60,000 nt of DNA from Apostichopus japonicus (GCF_037975245.1 NC_092575.1:22973341-23033340); one strand, 5' to 3'; shown: positions 45,932-59,310, numbered from the stretch's first letter. Numbers and translations: made by a program. The notes: generated by a model from the letters alone, not told the origin.

Positions 45932-48153
45932 TATGGAGGTCAATGTCAGTTGAGGTCAACAGATGTTGAAACCTGGCAAAGTTTGTGAATGTGGTGTTTT
46001 AAGAAGTGCAAAAGTGTCCAATCTTCTAGACACCTTTTGCAAATCTCTTTGCCATTTGATAATGTTGGATAACATTTTGGACTGTCAGTGTCAGTTTGTA
46101 GATCATCCTGTTATTTAAAGATGATGTTTATTAATTCCATTAAGATTGGCTACTTATTAAAGGTATATTCTGGTGGCTCAAAACAATTCTTGGAAATTGA
46201 CTGCTTCCTTTGGTCAAACCACATCCTCATAAGGTTTTTTTTGTGGAAAGATATGAATTTGTCGAATTTGTCAAATTTGATCATATGAACTTGTGAATGC
46301 ATTTGGAATGAACAAAATGAATGTCACCATGGCAATTGAGCTAAAAAGGTTTCATTTTTTTCTTCATAGTATCTATATCATATATGCATATAAGTATAAT
46401 ACAGTTAAGGAAAAGCTGAGAGCTGATAAACTGGCTTTTCAAAGAAATGTACATATTCAATCTATATTTTATTGACAATACAGATACGAACTCAGTAATC
46501 ATTGATTATTGCAATAGAGTTGTTATTACCTGTAAGTAAAGGATGATGGGAGGGGGACTTTATCAATGCCAAATGTATCTCTGGAGAATGTGGAGGCAAC
46601 AGATTCAGGATACATTACAACAAACGTCTCAATACTCATTAAAGTTCAAAGATCATGTGGTTCTCATGAAGACCTGATTATAGCTATTACTGTGGCAAAC
46701 CCTTTCGTTCATAACCCTTCTCGCTTGCGTACGTTTATACCTTTGTGGAAACATAATGGTTTGTTGTATTCCTATTTAGTACATTTAGTAAACCCCAACC
46801 AACACCGACCCAAAAGCCAAAGCGAAATGAAACCTGAGGCTCCAGTACCCATGGAAACTCACTACTATCAGTGCATTTTTTAGCATTTAAATGAGTGGGT
46901 CATTGTAGCTTGACCCTGCAATTTCCACTTCCTAAATTAAAGTAGGCCTACAATAATGTGAACACATGTACAGTATGCGCTATTTCAGTTAGTTTTAGCG
47001 AAATGCTCATATCATGCCTTCTGATTTCATTAGTTGTATGCAACCTCAAGATTCTAGGCACGTATTTTAGGAATGGCGTTCAAAAAGAACACAAGGTTTG
47101 TTTTAACCCCTCATCACGTACATGCACGATCGAGGATGCGATGGCCGTGTGTTTGTTTTGGTTTTAACGTGATGGTTTTTGTTAGAATACCAACAAACGT
47201 AGATATCTCATAAGATTTAACATCTAATTTGAAAGTACGGTTCATAAATACATTTATCACGTCTATGTGTTTTATATAGGCCTATCAGTTTCATTGATAG
47301 CCCCTATATCTTCTGTATCTGAAATGACTGACAGAGAGAAGGAATATGATGATAAGCTCCATTAATCAGTGGTTGCTAGAAAGGAGGACATAACTAACAT
47401 GTCATGCTTTTCTCAATGTCTCAGTTATTAATTTTGTGTCCCCTTGCGGCCTTGCATATAATGTTACTTAGATAGTATACATTATGCATGTACCTGTTAT
47501 TTGATAATGGCAATGATACATTGTATCATATTTTACATACAAATTTCATATTTGGGTTAGAATTATCATCTATCATATTACTGTACATACAAAACTTGCA
47601 GTAAGTGAGAATTATTCATTTTCCCTGCAGGTTGCCATAATAGGAATATGAAGAGGGGACAAGGAGCTGTGGGGGGGGGGGGGTTGTGAGGGTCTTAGAA
47701 GGAAAGGGCCAAAATGTTGCTGGTGGAAGAGGGGGGAAAGGCAGGGGTGGAAATGCAGGAGGACAGGTGATGGTAGGGCTTACAGCAATAGTTGGGTGAG
47801 ATTTATAGAGGGTTTTGATCCTCTTTTCAAAAACTCTTATGTGAAGTGGTAGCTATCATAGCCTACTACAGCTAGTTGTATTGTACAAATGTATACAAGA
47901 CTTAGGTCGATTTATAACGTCCCAATATAAGTTCACTGTATTGGAGAAGGCATGTGTAATATGCTTTTTGAAACCCATAGATTAAAATAACTATTTATAC
48001 TGCACCTAGATGCACAATTTGTTAGTCTCAGATAGATACTACTCACAAGAGTTATCATGCTGCCCCTTGAACTGGCTTCTGGTTTTACTGTTGGCTGTTG
48101 TATATCAGCTTCACAGGTCAGGACACCTGCAAATGAACCTGAAGTATCTAAAG
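45932..48153. other. No convincing gene
   Basis: Mostly AT-rich DNA. A 105-codon open frame at 46566-46883 (start MPNVSLENVEATDSGY) has no splice support and an ordinary composition; I do not call it. A G-run lies at about 47671-47684. Confidence 0.4.
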
Positions 48154-49966
48154 TAGTGTTGCGCCGATATCACCAATATCGGTTTTGGCCGATATCCGAT
48201 ATTATCATCCCAATATCGGTCCGATACCGATACGATACCGATATTTTTTAACAGACAAAATGAAGGCAAAATCGTACTTCAGTCATGCACACATTCACAA
48301 ATAAATCTTCAAGTAAACAACAAAATATGGTGTTTTGTTTTCCTTTTGTCCTAAGTTGAAAAGAATGACTTTTTTCCTGATTTTGAAAAAGAGAATTATA
48401 ATTGAAATCCAACCAGAATCTTTTTCAATGCAGCGCTGCACGCGATAATAAAATGGACGCAGTAAATGTGAGCCTTAACATCGTAAAGATTTACAAGTGG
48501 CTATAGTGTTAACGTATGCTTGCAAAATTGCATCTTAATTTGGTTACTACTGTCGATCACAATGTAAAAATGATAATTTATTGAGTTTATACTCAATGTA
48601 CAACTTATTCACTTGACCGTATAGAGAATAAAAAAACTGAAAATCAGTAGAGAAATGACCAATTGTGTACGGAAAGTAAGGTGGTACACCTTTCAAATAT
48701 TACGAAAGATCGAACAAAACACTTTCGAAAAATTCACGCAAAACTGGCATATCGTACTAAATGCAACTAATGTCATGTAAACAAGGCTCTAGTGCATCCA
48801 TTTATGAATATACCGTAAGACCACATCTGTTTTTAAGCGGGGGAAAAAAGAAAGTATTTTCTAGAATTTCCAAAAATACGGAAAAAATAATATCCTACCA
48901 TAGTTAATTGTATAGCAAATAGCCTAACCACCTCGGCGGTTACGGATCTCACGTAACTGAAAAGTTCCCTGGCAACTTGCCAAAAAATGTTAACAAACAG
49001 GTGTTACACAGGGGATGAGCTTACAGTGTGTTTGGGAAGGTACCTGGGAAAATTCGCAGCACATGTACGGCGGTAGTTGGGTATAGGGTTAAACACCGCA
49101 GTTGTAAAAATGTACGCATTGTGCACGCTATTCATTGTTAGGCAGTCTAGAGACAGGGCTTTGCTGAACGTTGTTTGTTTCATAATATCGGAAGTTTTGT
49201 AAGTTGCACTTTTTAAAGACTGAAAGACAGATTAAATCTCTTTTCATTTTATAACATAATATAGCTACTCTAACTTGTCATTTTAAAATTTTCATCTGTT
49301 TCGTGACAATTTAAATAAGAAAATTATTTTGCATACTCAACTGCGATTTTTTTTTTTATCGCCAGACACGCAAAAAAAAGCCAATTTTTCGGGGCTTTAC
49401 CCCCCAGGATCCCCACAATGGGGTTCTACCCCATGACCCCACCAAGGCCCTAAGGCGGGCCCCTGGACACTACGCCTTTATGCTCGCGTGCTCGGCGTGT
49501 TCGCTGGGCGAACACCGGCGGGAAATCGGCAGTGTGTTCGCGGAAAATTAAAAGTGCAGTTATGCATCATGTTCAAGGTTTTCACGGAGGCCTTTGAGAA
49601 AATGAATGGTTAGTACAGTACAGTGTATACATGCTGCACTAATGCTATGTGTAGGCCAAGGTTCACGAAGGTCATTGGTTATATTCGCGCGCCGTAGACG
49701 TGTTTTAGAGGTTACGGAGGGTCAGGTTTCCATGGATATTAATCGAAAATGAATAAGAGTTTAACTGACGCTAAAGAAATGGATCGTCTTGGGCAGATTA
49801 ACAAATCATTGCAAGTATAAATAAGTAGCTCTGCTGTGAAAAAAAAAGTTCAATATCGGCTTGCTGTTATCGGCAATTAGGCAAAATTTTACCGATACCG
49901 ATATGCTGCCGATATTGCAAATATCGGCCGATACCGATATTGAAAACGATTATCGGCGCAACACTA
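48154..49966. mobile_element. Non-autonomous hAT element, 1813 bp, orientation 1
   Basis: Ends TAGTGTTGCGCCGATA and TATCGGCGCAACACTA, flanked by perfect 8-bp duplications ATCTAAAG (48146-48153 and 49967-49974). The first and last 100 bp are packed with CCGATA / TATCGG subterminal motifs, likely transposase-binding sites. No transposase frame. A related inverted copy is at 53635-55453. Confidence 0.9.
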
Positions 49967-49974
49967 ATCTAAAG

Positions 49975-52900
49975 CAAATTCAAAAAGACAATATAGGAGA
50001 ATCAATTTAGTATTTGTATATTACTCATTTTAAGTATTTGCCCTGAACTTCCACTCTAATTTAATATGCTACACTTAAAGGTACTGTAAAAATATGAGTT
50101 TCAAGTACCAATTTTATAACCAATGATTAGTGATATGTTTTTAGATTGCATAGAAAGAATACTAACAATTACCATCTATCCTGTTCAGAGATCGTACACC
50201 TTTCAAGACCTCCATAAGTGCTAATGGAGCCTGATAGATATCTTGGTTCATTTCTTTGTTAATGGGATCTACAAACAAAGATTGAAGTCCAGGACTGTAC
50301 TTGTTGAGTAATCATGTTACTAACAAGTGTGAAAGTATGCATCCATTACATTCATATATAACAATAATTCCTATGCCTTCATCCAACAGGCTATATCAAT
50401 TGTCATAGAGAATGAGGTATGGTAATCGAAAGATAATTATCATTCTTGGAGTTTTTTGCACCACTCCGAGGATTAATATATAGATCTACACTGTGGGTGA
50501 AAAGTTGGAGAACATTGAACAAAGAGCTAGTTGGAATCAAAGACAAGTCCAAAGCAGGGTGATAGTTCTAGAAAAATCACTCCAGAGCATTCTGAGTCCA
50601 TGACAGATTTTGAGTCCAGGCTATCAAGCACGCAACATCAATATCCCACACATGAATCACATCCCTCCATTTAATGAGATCACTCCCATATACCATATAA
50701 TATATACCTCTATAACATAATCCAATGAGTTTGATCAGTTAATCGGGTTGGCAGGGGTAAGGCACAATAGGCATACAGTACATTTCCCTTCAGTGAAATT
50801 CAGCTTATACTGCAGTATGGGCCTGCATGTGCATGGCTGTAAGCATGCAATGCATTTTAAAAATTATTTTGAAAAGTACATGCTCAGTCCCATTTATGAT
50901 TGCCTAAATCCTCTCCAAATATATCCTTTAAGGAAATTAAGGGAGATAAAAAATGTATAAAAATTATAATAATGCTGTGCCTCTGAAGTGTGTCTGTGCT
51001 CTGTATTCAGGCGTAAGCTGAGCTCATAAAAAAGAACTGCACAGCAGATAAATCATTGTTGTTCTGGTCTGACAATCACTGGACTATTGGCATATATAGC
51101 TACATTCTGTGCACCACTAAGAGGTCTTCAAATAACTTCTGAGTGTAACGAGGCATTTTGGAAGAGCTTAAGACTAGTTTTGCAGAGAGGCAGCCTCAAT
51201 ATTACAATGCATGGACAGTAAGTAGCTTATCTAGTTCTCAGCCTGACCCTTTGAGATTCTTGTGCACAAACTTTTCTTAAGGTATCATTGCTGTTGCAAC
51301 CAAATATTGCAATTGGTGCTACATCTGAAGGGATTTATTCCACCCTGCTAAATCAATACTACTGTCAACAAACAAAGTAATACAATTTGAGTGAGGATAC
51401 TATGGTGAAGAGTACACTATATTAAACATTACTGTCCTGCTTTGTAGCATGTACTTTATATTATGATACTTGTCAAAGTTGCCAGAGTACAAGCACTGTT
51501 TTTGTTCTTATTGAAGTTTACAACATCTCTAATTACTATTTGTGTCTTAGTTCCAACTTAAACTCAGTATTAACTGGGTGCTTAAGTTCTTACCAATACT
51601 AAAGTGCGTGTTTAAAGTTTGTCTCGTATTTATCAAGATACTAGAAGGGATTTGACCCAGCACTTTGGTCAAATGCAGTATTGTTACTAAGATTTTAAAA
51701 GTAATGTTTAAAATTTGACAACCTAGTTGGATTTTGTATAAATAACTATAAAACCCATGCATAAACTAGAATCCTGGCAACATTTCACATCATTGAAAAT
51801 AAAATCCAGAAATATGACCAGCATTCATGGTACAAAGTTGACCAGAAATCCTGGTCAATTTAACCAGGACTGTACAAGTAGGTGCCATAGTGAATAAAAG
51901 CCTGTGGAAAATTATTGACCCCAACTTGGTGAAACTTGAAGAGTATGTTTATATAGGACTAATTTACATCACAATATATACATTATGTTCCAGTAATTCA
52001 CATATCAGCATAGTTTATGTGGAACACCAATCAGGAAACATTATTAAAAACATAACAGACCTATGGCAATGTTTTAGAGAAATATTCACTTACCTTTTTT
52101 GTTTCCGAAAGAAGAACAGGAAGTTCCCCACAAAATTAACATATATGCTTTCTGTTTTCTACTGTGATTTTACTCCTTATTGTTATTCGAGAAGGAAATA
52201 TCCTTTTTGAAAATCCTAATTTGCAAACACCTCTGAACCTTCAGTCAAACAAAGATAAAAGAAATAATGTAAGTGTACATGAATAATTTTGTTTCTGTTA
52301 GTATTGCTTATAAATTGAGATCACAAATTTAAAAAAAAAAGAGTCTTTTCATAGATTAGTGTTTAGCCAAACAATGAAACCAACATGAAGGTAAACGGTG
52401 GTAAAAACTAGCCTAATTGAAGCGGTATGATCTTGTATTAAGTTCCATTTGCGAGAAGATAAACTAAAATAAACTGGAAAAAAGCTTGTTGTTCCTTTAA
52501 CTTTAAAGTTTAAGTTGACCAGCATATAGAAAAAATGTTGATACTTACCAATGATATAATTGATATATCTAATTTCAAATCCGGTATGCCATAAACAAAA
52601 CACAACAACTCGTTTTCATATATACAGAATTAATTCATATTACACAGAATTAATTAATTCATAAACTGCCAATGTTATCTAGGCTTAGCCTAGATCATAG
52701 ACAAGAAATTAACTAGACTAGTATTTCTAGTACTAGGATTCTACTACTACGATCCGTTGTGGGACTGTCACCTGGAACTTGCAATATATAAGTCATTTTG
52801 TCTATGAGACAGGATGGGAACATCCAATACCTTGGAAAGTGTTGCTATAATCCCACTAGAACGGGAGTCTTCATCCTTCCCCTTTCCCCAATCGACATAC
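49975..52900. other. No gene seen
   Basis: AT-rich DNA with short open frames only. It may contain introns of the proposed minus-strand gene starting near 52927, but I could not pick further exons. Confidence 0.4.
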
Positions 52901-52927
52901 TTGCAACCGGAAGTTGCTTCCCGCCAT
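52901..52927 (-). CDS. Candidate tiny first coding exon, minus-strand gene
   Basis: On the minus strand, ATGGCGGGAAGC starts nine codons (MAGSNFRLQ) followed directly by donor GTATGT. The ATG sits in a GTTATGGCGGG context that resembles a YY1 site placed over a start codon. A CTTCCGGTT (ETS-type) motif lies within the exon. Such arrangements are common in housekeeping promoters. No downstream exon was identified, so the gene is unnamed. Confidence 0.3.
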
Positions 52928-53354
52928 AACTTTGTATATGAACGTGTATTTACGTTACCCAAGAAATGGGAAAATATTTATTAGTAAACAATGACTCACT
53001 AAAAACGTCACGAGTGTTGTGAATTTTCCAACCCCCTTATAAAAAATGGTAGGGTTGCTGCTGTATATTACATTAACAACTTGTTCAAACTAGCTATTTT
53101 CTGCTCAAATATTATTGATCGGTAATAATAAATATTATACAAAAATAATACAAATCAAAAAGTACTGTAATGAGACTATTTGAGTACAATTACGTCATCT
53201 TATTTCGGGGTTCCCTTACAAAGAATGAAATAATCCAAATTTCAGAAGGTGTGTATTTCTGTGTGTAACTGGCACTGGCTCTGGAGCCTTTTCGTATGAT
53301 ATTCTTTAATGAAACTAGAAACTACAGCTGAAGCCTCAAGGCTCAAAACCTGTG
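52928..53354. promoter_or_regulatory. Candidate two-way promoter
   Basis: About 430 bp separates the minus-strand start candidate (52927) from the plus-strand start at 53355. ETS-like (ACCGGAAGT) and YY1-like motifs lie at its left edge. No TATA box is evident for either direction. Inferred from head-to-head layout only. Confidence 0.3.
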
Positions 53355-53462
53355 ATGAGAGGGATTCGTTCGTCTTTCATTCGTGTTCTGCGTAAACGCT
53401 GGTTCCTTGGCCTAATTTTCCTGTTTTCCCTGTTCTACTTTCTCGATCGAACACTTAACCAG
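53355..53462 (+). CDS. Type II membrane protein, exon 1
   Basis: ATG and 36 codons end exactly at donor GTAGGC. The peptide has a basic start (RSSFIRVLRKR) followed by a hydrophobic span WFLGLIFLFSLFYFL and then DRTLNQ. A short basic cytoplasmic tail and a single span near the N-terminus is the signature of a type II membrane protein, such as Golgi enzymes. It joins in phase 0 to the exon at 56311. Confidence 0.6.
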
Positions 53463-53634
53463 GTAGGCCTAACGTTGGTCTATATGCCTTTGTATACCAA
53501 CGTACTGTACGAGTAGGATAACAGTCGACTTAGTTGTAGGTGATGCATACTACACTTAGTACAGTACCGTAATGTTGGCCACTAGGCTGGTAGTGGGCCT
53601 AACCAATGCCCTAATATTGAATAATGGGCTAAGG

Positions 53635-55453
53635 TAGTGTTGCTACGATAATCGTTTTCAATATCGGTATCGGCCGATATTTGCAATATCGGCAGCATAT
53701 CGGTATCGGTAAAATTTTGCCTAATTGCCGATAACAGCAAACCGATATTGAACTTTTCTTTTTAACAGCAGAGCTACTTCTTTATACTTTCAATGATTGG
53801 TTAATCTGTCCAAGACGATCCATTTCTTTAGCGTCAGTTAAACTCAGATTCATTTTCGATTAATATCCATGTAGACCTGACCCTCCGTAACCTCTAAAAA
53901 CACGTCTACGGCGCGCAAATATAACCAATGACCTTCGTTCGTGAACCTTGGCCTACACACAGCATTAGTGCAGCATACATACACTGTACTAACCATTCAT
54001 TTTCCCAAAGGCCTCCGTGAAAACCTTGAACATGATGCATAACTGCACAGTTCAGCAGTGTTGGAAAACCTTGTTCAATTTTCGCGAACACACTGCCGAT
54101 TTCCCGCCTGTGTTCGCCCAGCGAACACGCCGAGCATGCGTAGCGTGCGAGCATAAAGGCGTGGTGTCCAGGGGCCCGCCTTAGGGCCTTGGTAGGGTCA
54201 TGGGGTAGAACCCCTCGTGGGAAAATTTTGGCATTTTTTGCGTGTCTGGCGATGAAAAAATTCGCGGATGCAAAATACTGACAACTTTTTTTATTTAAAT
54301 TGTCACGAAACTGATGAAAACTTTAAAATGACAAGTTAGAGTAGCTATATTATGTTATAAAATGAAACGAGATTTAATCTGTTTCAATCTTTAAAAAGTG
54401 CACCTTACAAATCCTCCAATGTTATGAAACAAACAACGTTCAGCAAAGCCCTGTTTCTAGACTGCCTAACAATGAATAGCGTGCACAATGCGTACATTTT
54501 TACAACTGCAATGTTTAACCCTATACCCAACAACTACCACGGCACATGTGCTGTGAATTTTCCCAGGTACCTTCCCACACAACTGTGAGCTCATCCCCCG
54601 TGTAACACCTGTTTGTTAACATTTTTTGGCACGTTGCCAGGGAACTTTTTAGTTACGTGAGATCCGTAACCGCCGAGGTGGTTAGGCTATTTGCTATACA
54701 CTTAAGTATGGTAGGATATAATTTTTTCCGTATTTTTGGAAATTCTAGAAAATACTTTCTTTTTCCCCCGCTTAACAACAGATTTGGTCTTACGGTATAT
54801 TCATAAATGGATGCAATAGAGCCTTGTTTACATGACATTAGTTGCATTTAATACAAAATGCCAGTTATGCGTGAATTTTTCGAAAGTGTTTTGCTCGATC
54901 TTTCGTAATATTTGAAAGGTGTACCACCTTACTTTCCGTACACAATTGGTCATTTCTCTACAGATTTTCAGTTTTTTTCTCTATTCGGTCAAGTGCATAA
55001 GTTGTACATTGAGTATAAACTCAATAAATTTTAACTTTTACATTGTGATCGACAGTTCGAACCTAATTAAGATGCAATTTTGCAAGCATACGTTAACACT
55101 GTAGCTACTTGTAAGTCTTTACGATGTTAAGGCTCACATTTACTACGTCCATTTTATTATCGTGTGCAGCGCTGCAGTGAAAAAGATTCCGGTTGGATTT
55201 CAATTACCATTTTCATTTTCAAAATCAGGAAAAAAGTCATTCTTTTCAACTTTGGACAAAAGGAAAACAAAACACCATATTTGGTTGTTTACTTGAAGAT
55301 TTATTTGTGAATGTATGCATGACTAAAAAGTATGATTTTTCCTTTATTTTGTCTGTTAAAAAATATCGGTAGCGTATCGGTATCGGACCGATATTGGGAT
55401 GATAATACCGGATATCGGCCAAAACCGATATTGGTAATATCGGCGCAACACTA
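53635..55453. mobile_element. Non-autonomous hAT element, 1819 bp, inverted relative to 48154-49966
   Basis: Ends TAGTGTTGCTACGATA and TATCGGCGCAACACTA with perfect 8-bp duplications GGCTAAGG (53627-53634 and 55454-55461). Reading its minus strand reproduces most of the element at 48154-49966, including the GCGCTGCA, CGAGGTGGTTAGGCTA and TTGCCAGGGAAC blocks. It sits in intron 1 of the membrane protein gene. Confidence 0.9.
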
Positions 55454-55571
55454 GGCTAAGGTAGCCCTAACAAATCGATGTCAATTGGTATAATTTATAG
55501 ATGAATAGAACTATTGTGTAAATGTAGGAAGCATCAAGCGTGTTGTTGTTAGAAATACTATACATTTAAGA

Positions 55572-56143
55572 TAAGGTGACCATATTTTTGTGACTGAAAT
55601 TGGGGACATTTATTGCGTGACTGATATGGGGGAGTGGTTTAAGGGAAGGGACAGTCCCCCTCCCCTCTGGAAAATTTTCAAGTGCCTAAGGTGCTTAGAT
55701 GTAAAATGGTGAGTCTTTGAAGAACTTTTTAAATCAATTTTATTTTAAAAAATGTAGCTTTTTCTTAAATGAAATCCACTTACTTTACGTGGTTCTTTGA
55801 GAGCTTGTGATTTGCTCATGCTCACACTATAAGTGTTGTTGTGTCGCCGTAGTTGCCATTACATACGGTCCAAAGAGTGCTAGGCTAGATCGATCTAGCA
55901 TATTTTAAACAAAGTTTCCACTTTACGCTGGCCCACCTGAAATACTGGTTATAAGTTCTGTTCTGCGACTGCACACTTGACTAAATTTTGTTTTTACAAT
56001 TATTTTACTAATAATGTGGGATATTTTCGAAATTCCTGAACATTTTGACGAATCAGGGACATTTTCGGGGACACTTGTTCATCTGGGACAGCACACTGTA
56101 ATCGGGGACTGTCCCCGAAAATCGGGGACGTCTGGTCACCTTA
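55572..56143. mobile_element. hAT-type MITE, 572 bp
   Basis: Ends TAAGGTGACCA and TGGTCACCTTA with perfect 8-bp duplications ATTTAAGA (55564-55571 and 56144-56151). The right end has repeated GGGGAC / GTCCCC palindromic motifs (about 56082-56130); the left end carries GGGGACATTT. It lies in the same intron as the 53635 element. Confidence 0.9.
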
Positions 56144-56310
56144 ATTTAAGACATGAGTCAGGTAAAGGAACAACAGTTGTCCAATACATAACAGTATGAC
56201 AAAATGCTAATTGTGTGGTAGACTAGTTATAATATATCTTAAGTTTTCAACATTAAGCAATTGAAAAAGTACATCAGTTCCTATTCCAACTTCATTTATA
56301 TATCTAACAG

Positions 56311-56461
56311 ATACCTCAAGACTTAACATACCAGATAAGTGACACAGTTTTGATCGAACCAACTAGAGCTGGTTTGGAAATTAGAGTTGAGACTCACAAC
56401 AGAAACGTTACAACATGCAGGAATTCAGGACAAGGTCGATCTTTGATTGTGGATGAAAAAG
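56311..56461 (+). CDS. Type II membrane protein, exon 2 (gene continues)
   Basis: Acceptor ATCTAACAG, donor GTATGT, phase 0 to 1, 50 codons including LIEPTRAGLEIRVETHNRNV and CRNSGQGRSLIVDEK. The last part vaguely recalls the 'GxGRGlxvvvld' strand of ILEI/GG domains (FAM3, POMGNT1, CEMIP2), several of which are secretory-pathway proteins, but this is a weak resemblance. Later exons were not found before the window ends. Confidence 0.55.
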
Positions 56462-57589
56462 GTATGTATGCAACACAAAATCAATTGTCAGTTTGTGTTA
56501 AGTAAATTTGTAATAAATTACTGATTGCTGCCCCTATTGTAAGATACGTATGTTGGAATATCCTATAACGCTTGTAATCAAACATAACAAAGCTGCTTTC
56601 CTTTTCTTTGTGGTATTTATCCCGTTTGGGTATATGAAGTGCTAAGAGATTTTCATGTTCGATATCACTTAGTGAGGCTTACCAGTAATTAATAATTCCA
56701 TTGTTTCTGGCACTTACTGTAGGTAAAATCTTAGAGGCCATGAATTTATAAATGTTCCAACTTTTATCTCAATATTTGACTGCCTTGTCAAAAACATAAA
56801 CTACATAGTACATGCATTACAAAGCTTTCAAGATTCGATGGAGATGGAATTTATTCATTTTTATCTCAATACATTACATGTATAGAGATATTGTAACAGT
56901 AAGTGGGACTTTCTCTTCTCTTAAAAATTTTTCAGCGTCTTCAAACAAAGTTCTTTTTCTCTGGAATTTCCAGAGCAAGAATATAACATATAGACCAACA
57001 AAAGTTACTATTTTTTATTCCAGAATTGTATCTCATTCTGTGACTTTTTCACCGATTTATGTCCAAATCGGGCCAATTTGGACTGAAAACACACTTTGTC
57101 AGACCTGTTTTGCACACGCTCCAAAACTTATGTTTTATGAAAGAGAATAGAATAGAACTGTCTTTCAACAGTGGTATCGTCTAAGATAGGGTCCTATGTA
57201 TTATATATTTTATTAAAATTTTAAACTTCCATTTGTTGTTTACAGGTAGGTATTAATAAGAATTTTACTACATGTATATGACATTTAATGGCTTTTATTT
57301 GCTTTATTTGATGTTTAAATGATTTTTCTTTCTTAAAACAACACTGAGCTGCCGCCCCTACTTTTAGTAAAAAGGTCCGTTTTTGATGATTAAGCCCCGC
57401 CCCCAAGTCTGTTTTGTAGCAGATTGGCTATGACTCATAACAGCTACATGTTAGATATACGAAAATGGCTACCCTCGCGAACAATTTTCTGTTCTGTAGT
57501 TAGGTACGCGAGGTGTTAGTGTATTGCATGCTAATTACATTCTGTACTGCTGAATTCTACGTAACATCCATTTAAGGATAGTACTGGTG
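56462..57589. other. Intronic sequence, no further exon recognised
   Basis: AT-rich DNA. The open frame at 56812-57150 has no splice support and reads as chance sequence. Confidence 0.45.
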
Positions 57590-59310
57590 TAGTGTTCAAC
57601 CGATTAACCTAATCGGAATCGGAATCGGTACGAATATTGCATAATCGGTACATAATCGGAATCGGTAAAAATTACGTGGAATACCAGTTATGTCATACCG
57701 ATTATTCAAAAACATATGGAAGGTGAAAATATCATTATTCAAAAACATATGGAAGTTGAAAATATCAACTGATGAATTAGGTTTGTTCTTTTACTACGAA
57801 ATATTAAAAAAAGGCACCCCCTATACGTCTTTCACAGTGTATACTTTCATCAAATTAGGCTGCCAGGGTCGCCGATTTTGCTTCCTTCGTGGTTATTGGC
57901 TGCATATTTCTTGGCACAGTAAGCATAGCAGCAATAGCAATTTCGCGAATTCAGGAATGTGCTGGACAGGGTAGGAAATAAGCTCGGGCAACGGGCGATT
58001 CGCCCTCGCAAGTGCTAAAAAGCCCTCCTAAAGCACAATTACGAGTGCGAAAAAGAAAAATGAAATATAAAAAAATCGCCCTCTTTATATCAGGTGTCTG
58101 TGTAAAATTAATTGTGACATGCGTTTGCTTTAGCTAGGAATTGCAGTTGCATCGCGAATCGCGCAAACAGTTTTCTCACCCCGCATCAAAATTTGAAGCA
58201 GTGCGAGAGGGTCGCGCACAATCACCGGGAACTTCCCGTGGTAAATTACGGCCTGCAGTACCAGCGAAAATAACCTAAAATCCTCACAAATCTCCGACCA
58301 CATAGTAGCCTTACTTCACACTAAATCAACTGCATGGAAATCTAAACTTGACATCTGTTTATTCGCTCTAGTTGTGTCGCAAATAAAAACTAAAAATATC
58401 CCCGGAAACTGCAATCTTCGACCACATGTTAGCCTAACAACCACACTAAGTCAATGGGAAATGTAGCCTAACCATCGGTTTGCAAAAAAAAAAAAAATTG
58501 CGTAGCTTAGTTTACAACTTTCAATTTGCTGGAAATCGGCATTTGTTTGGAAGGTAATGTAAGTGATATGTCTTATAGAGGGAATGTTATATTTTATATT
58601 GGAGTAGTTTCTAGTTGTTATTATTTCTTTACATCAATCTGGTATTACATTTTAGAGTAATTTTAAACAAGTTACGATGGTACGATTTGCTTTCCAGTTT
58701 GATTGGCCTAAGCTTACACATTCTAATTGAACCTGAATGGAGTTATATAGGTAACGAATAGGTATGTTTAACTTCAAGTTCGTAACATTTCTATTTGTTC
58801 ATAAACGGTATAATACTGAAAATAAGTACAAAATATTGTCGGAATGAAGGCAATATGTCATTAAAATTTACACTTTGGTAAAGATTGCAGATGGATGGTT
58901 TGTCTGAGATACTTTTTGAGATGGATATTTTGAGTAACTATTCGTAGCCCATTTCAAGCCATTAACAGGTGACATTTACGTCGAGGTGGTTAGGCCATTC
59001 GCTTAGCACAGTGCTGACTAGGTAGGATGTCATATCTCCGTATTTTGGAAATTTAAAAAAAAAAAAAATTCTTTCCGAGAAACTCCAGAGGTAATTTGGT
59101 ACATACAAAATGGTACCTTAGAGCCTTGTATAACAACGAAGCAAAGGGAAACTGGGGAAAATCACAACAATAATTGTTTCTGTCAAACTTTATTGCCGAT
59201 TTCGTATAAACGGGATATTTTCTCATTTTCAAATAATCGGAATCGGTACGATTATGAAAAAAATAATCAGTAATCGGTATTTTCTGTTATGCATAATCGG
59301 TTGAACACTA
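57590..59310. mobile_element. Non-autonomous hAT element, 1721 bp, related family
   Basis: Ends TAGTGTTCAACCGATTA and TAATCGGTTGAACACTA. The flanks TACTGGTG (57582-57589) and TAATGGTG (59311-59318) match at 7 of 8. Subterminal motifs AATCGG are repeated at both ends. The inner block CGAGGTGGTTAGGC, followed by a TCCGTATTTTGGAAATT block, is shared with the 1.8-kb elements, so the families are related although their ends differ. Confidence 0.85.

Noticed and set aside
46566-46883. 105-codon open frame starting MPNVSLENVEATDSGY
   Set aside because: No recognisable family, no clear splice sites, and no neighbouring exons in phase.
52768-52962. 64-codon minus-strand frame containing KYVDWGKGKDEDSRSSG
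   Set aside because: It lacks an ATG and is better explained as intron following the nine-codon exon, though a real exon cannot be excluded.
56812-57150. 112-codon open frame downstream of the membrane protein exon 2
   Set aside because: Composition is AT-driven, and no acceptor in the right phase was found.
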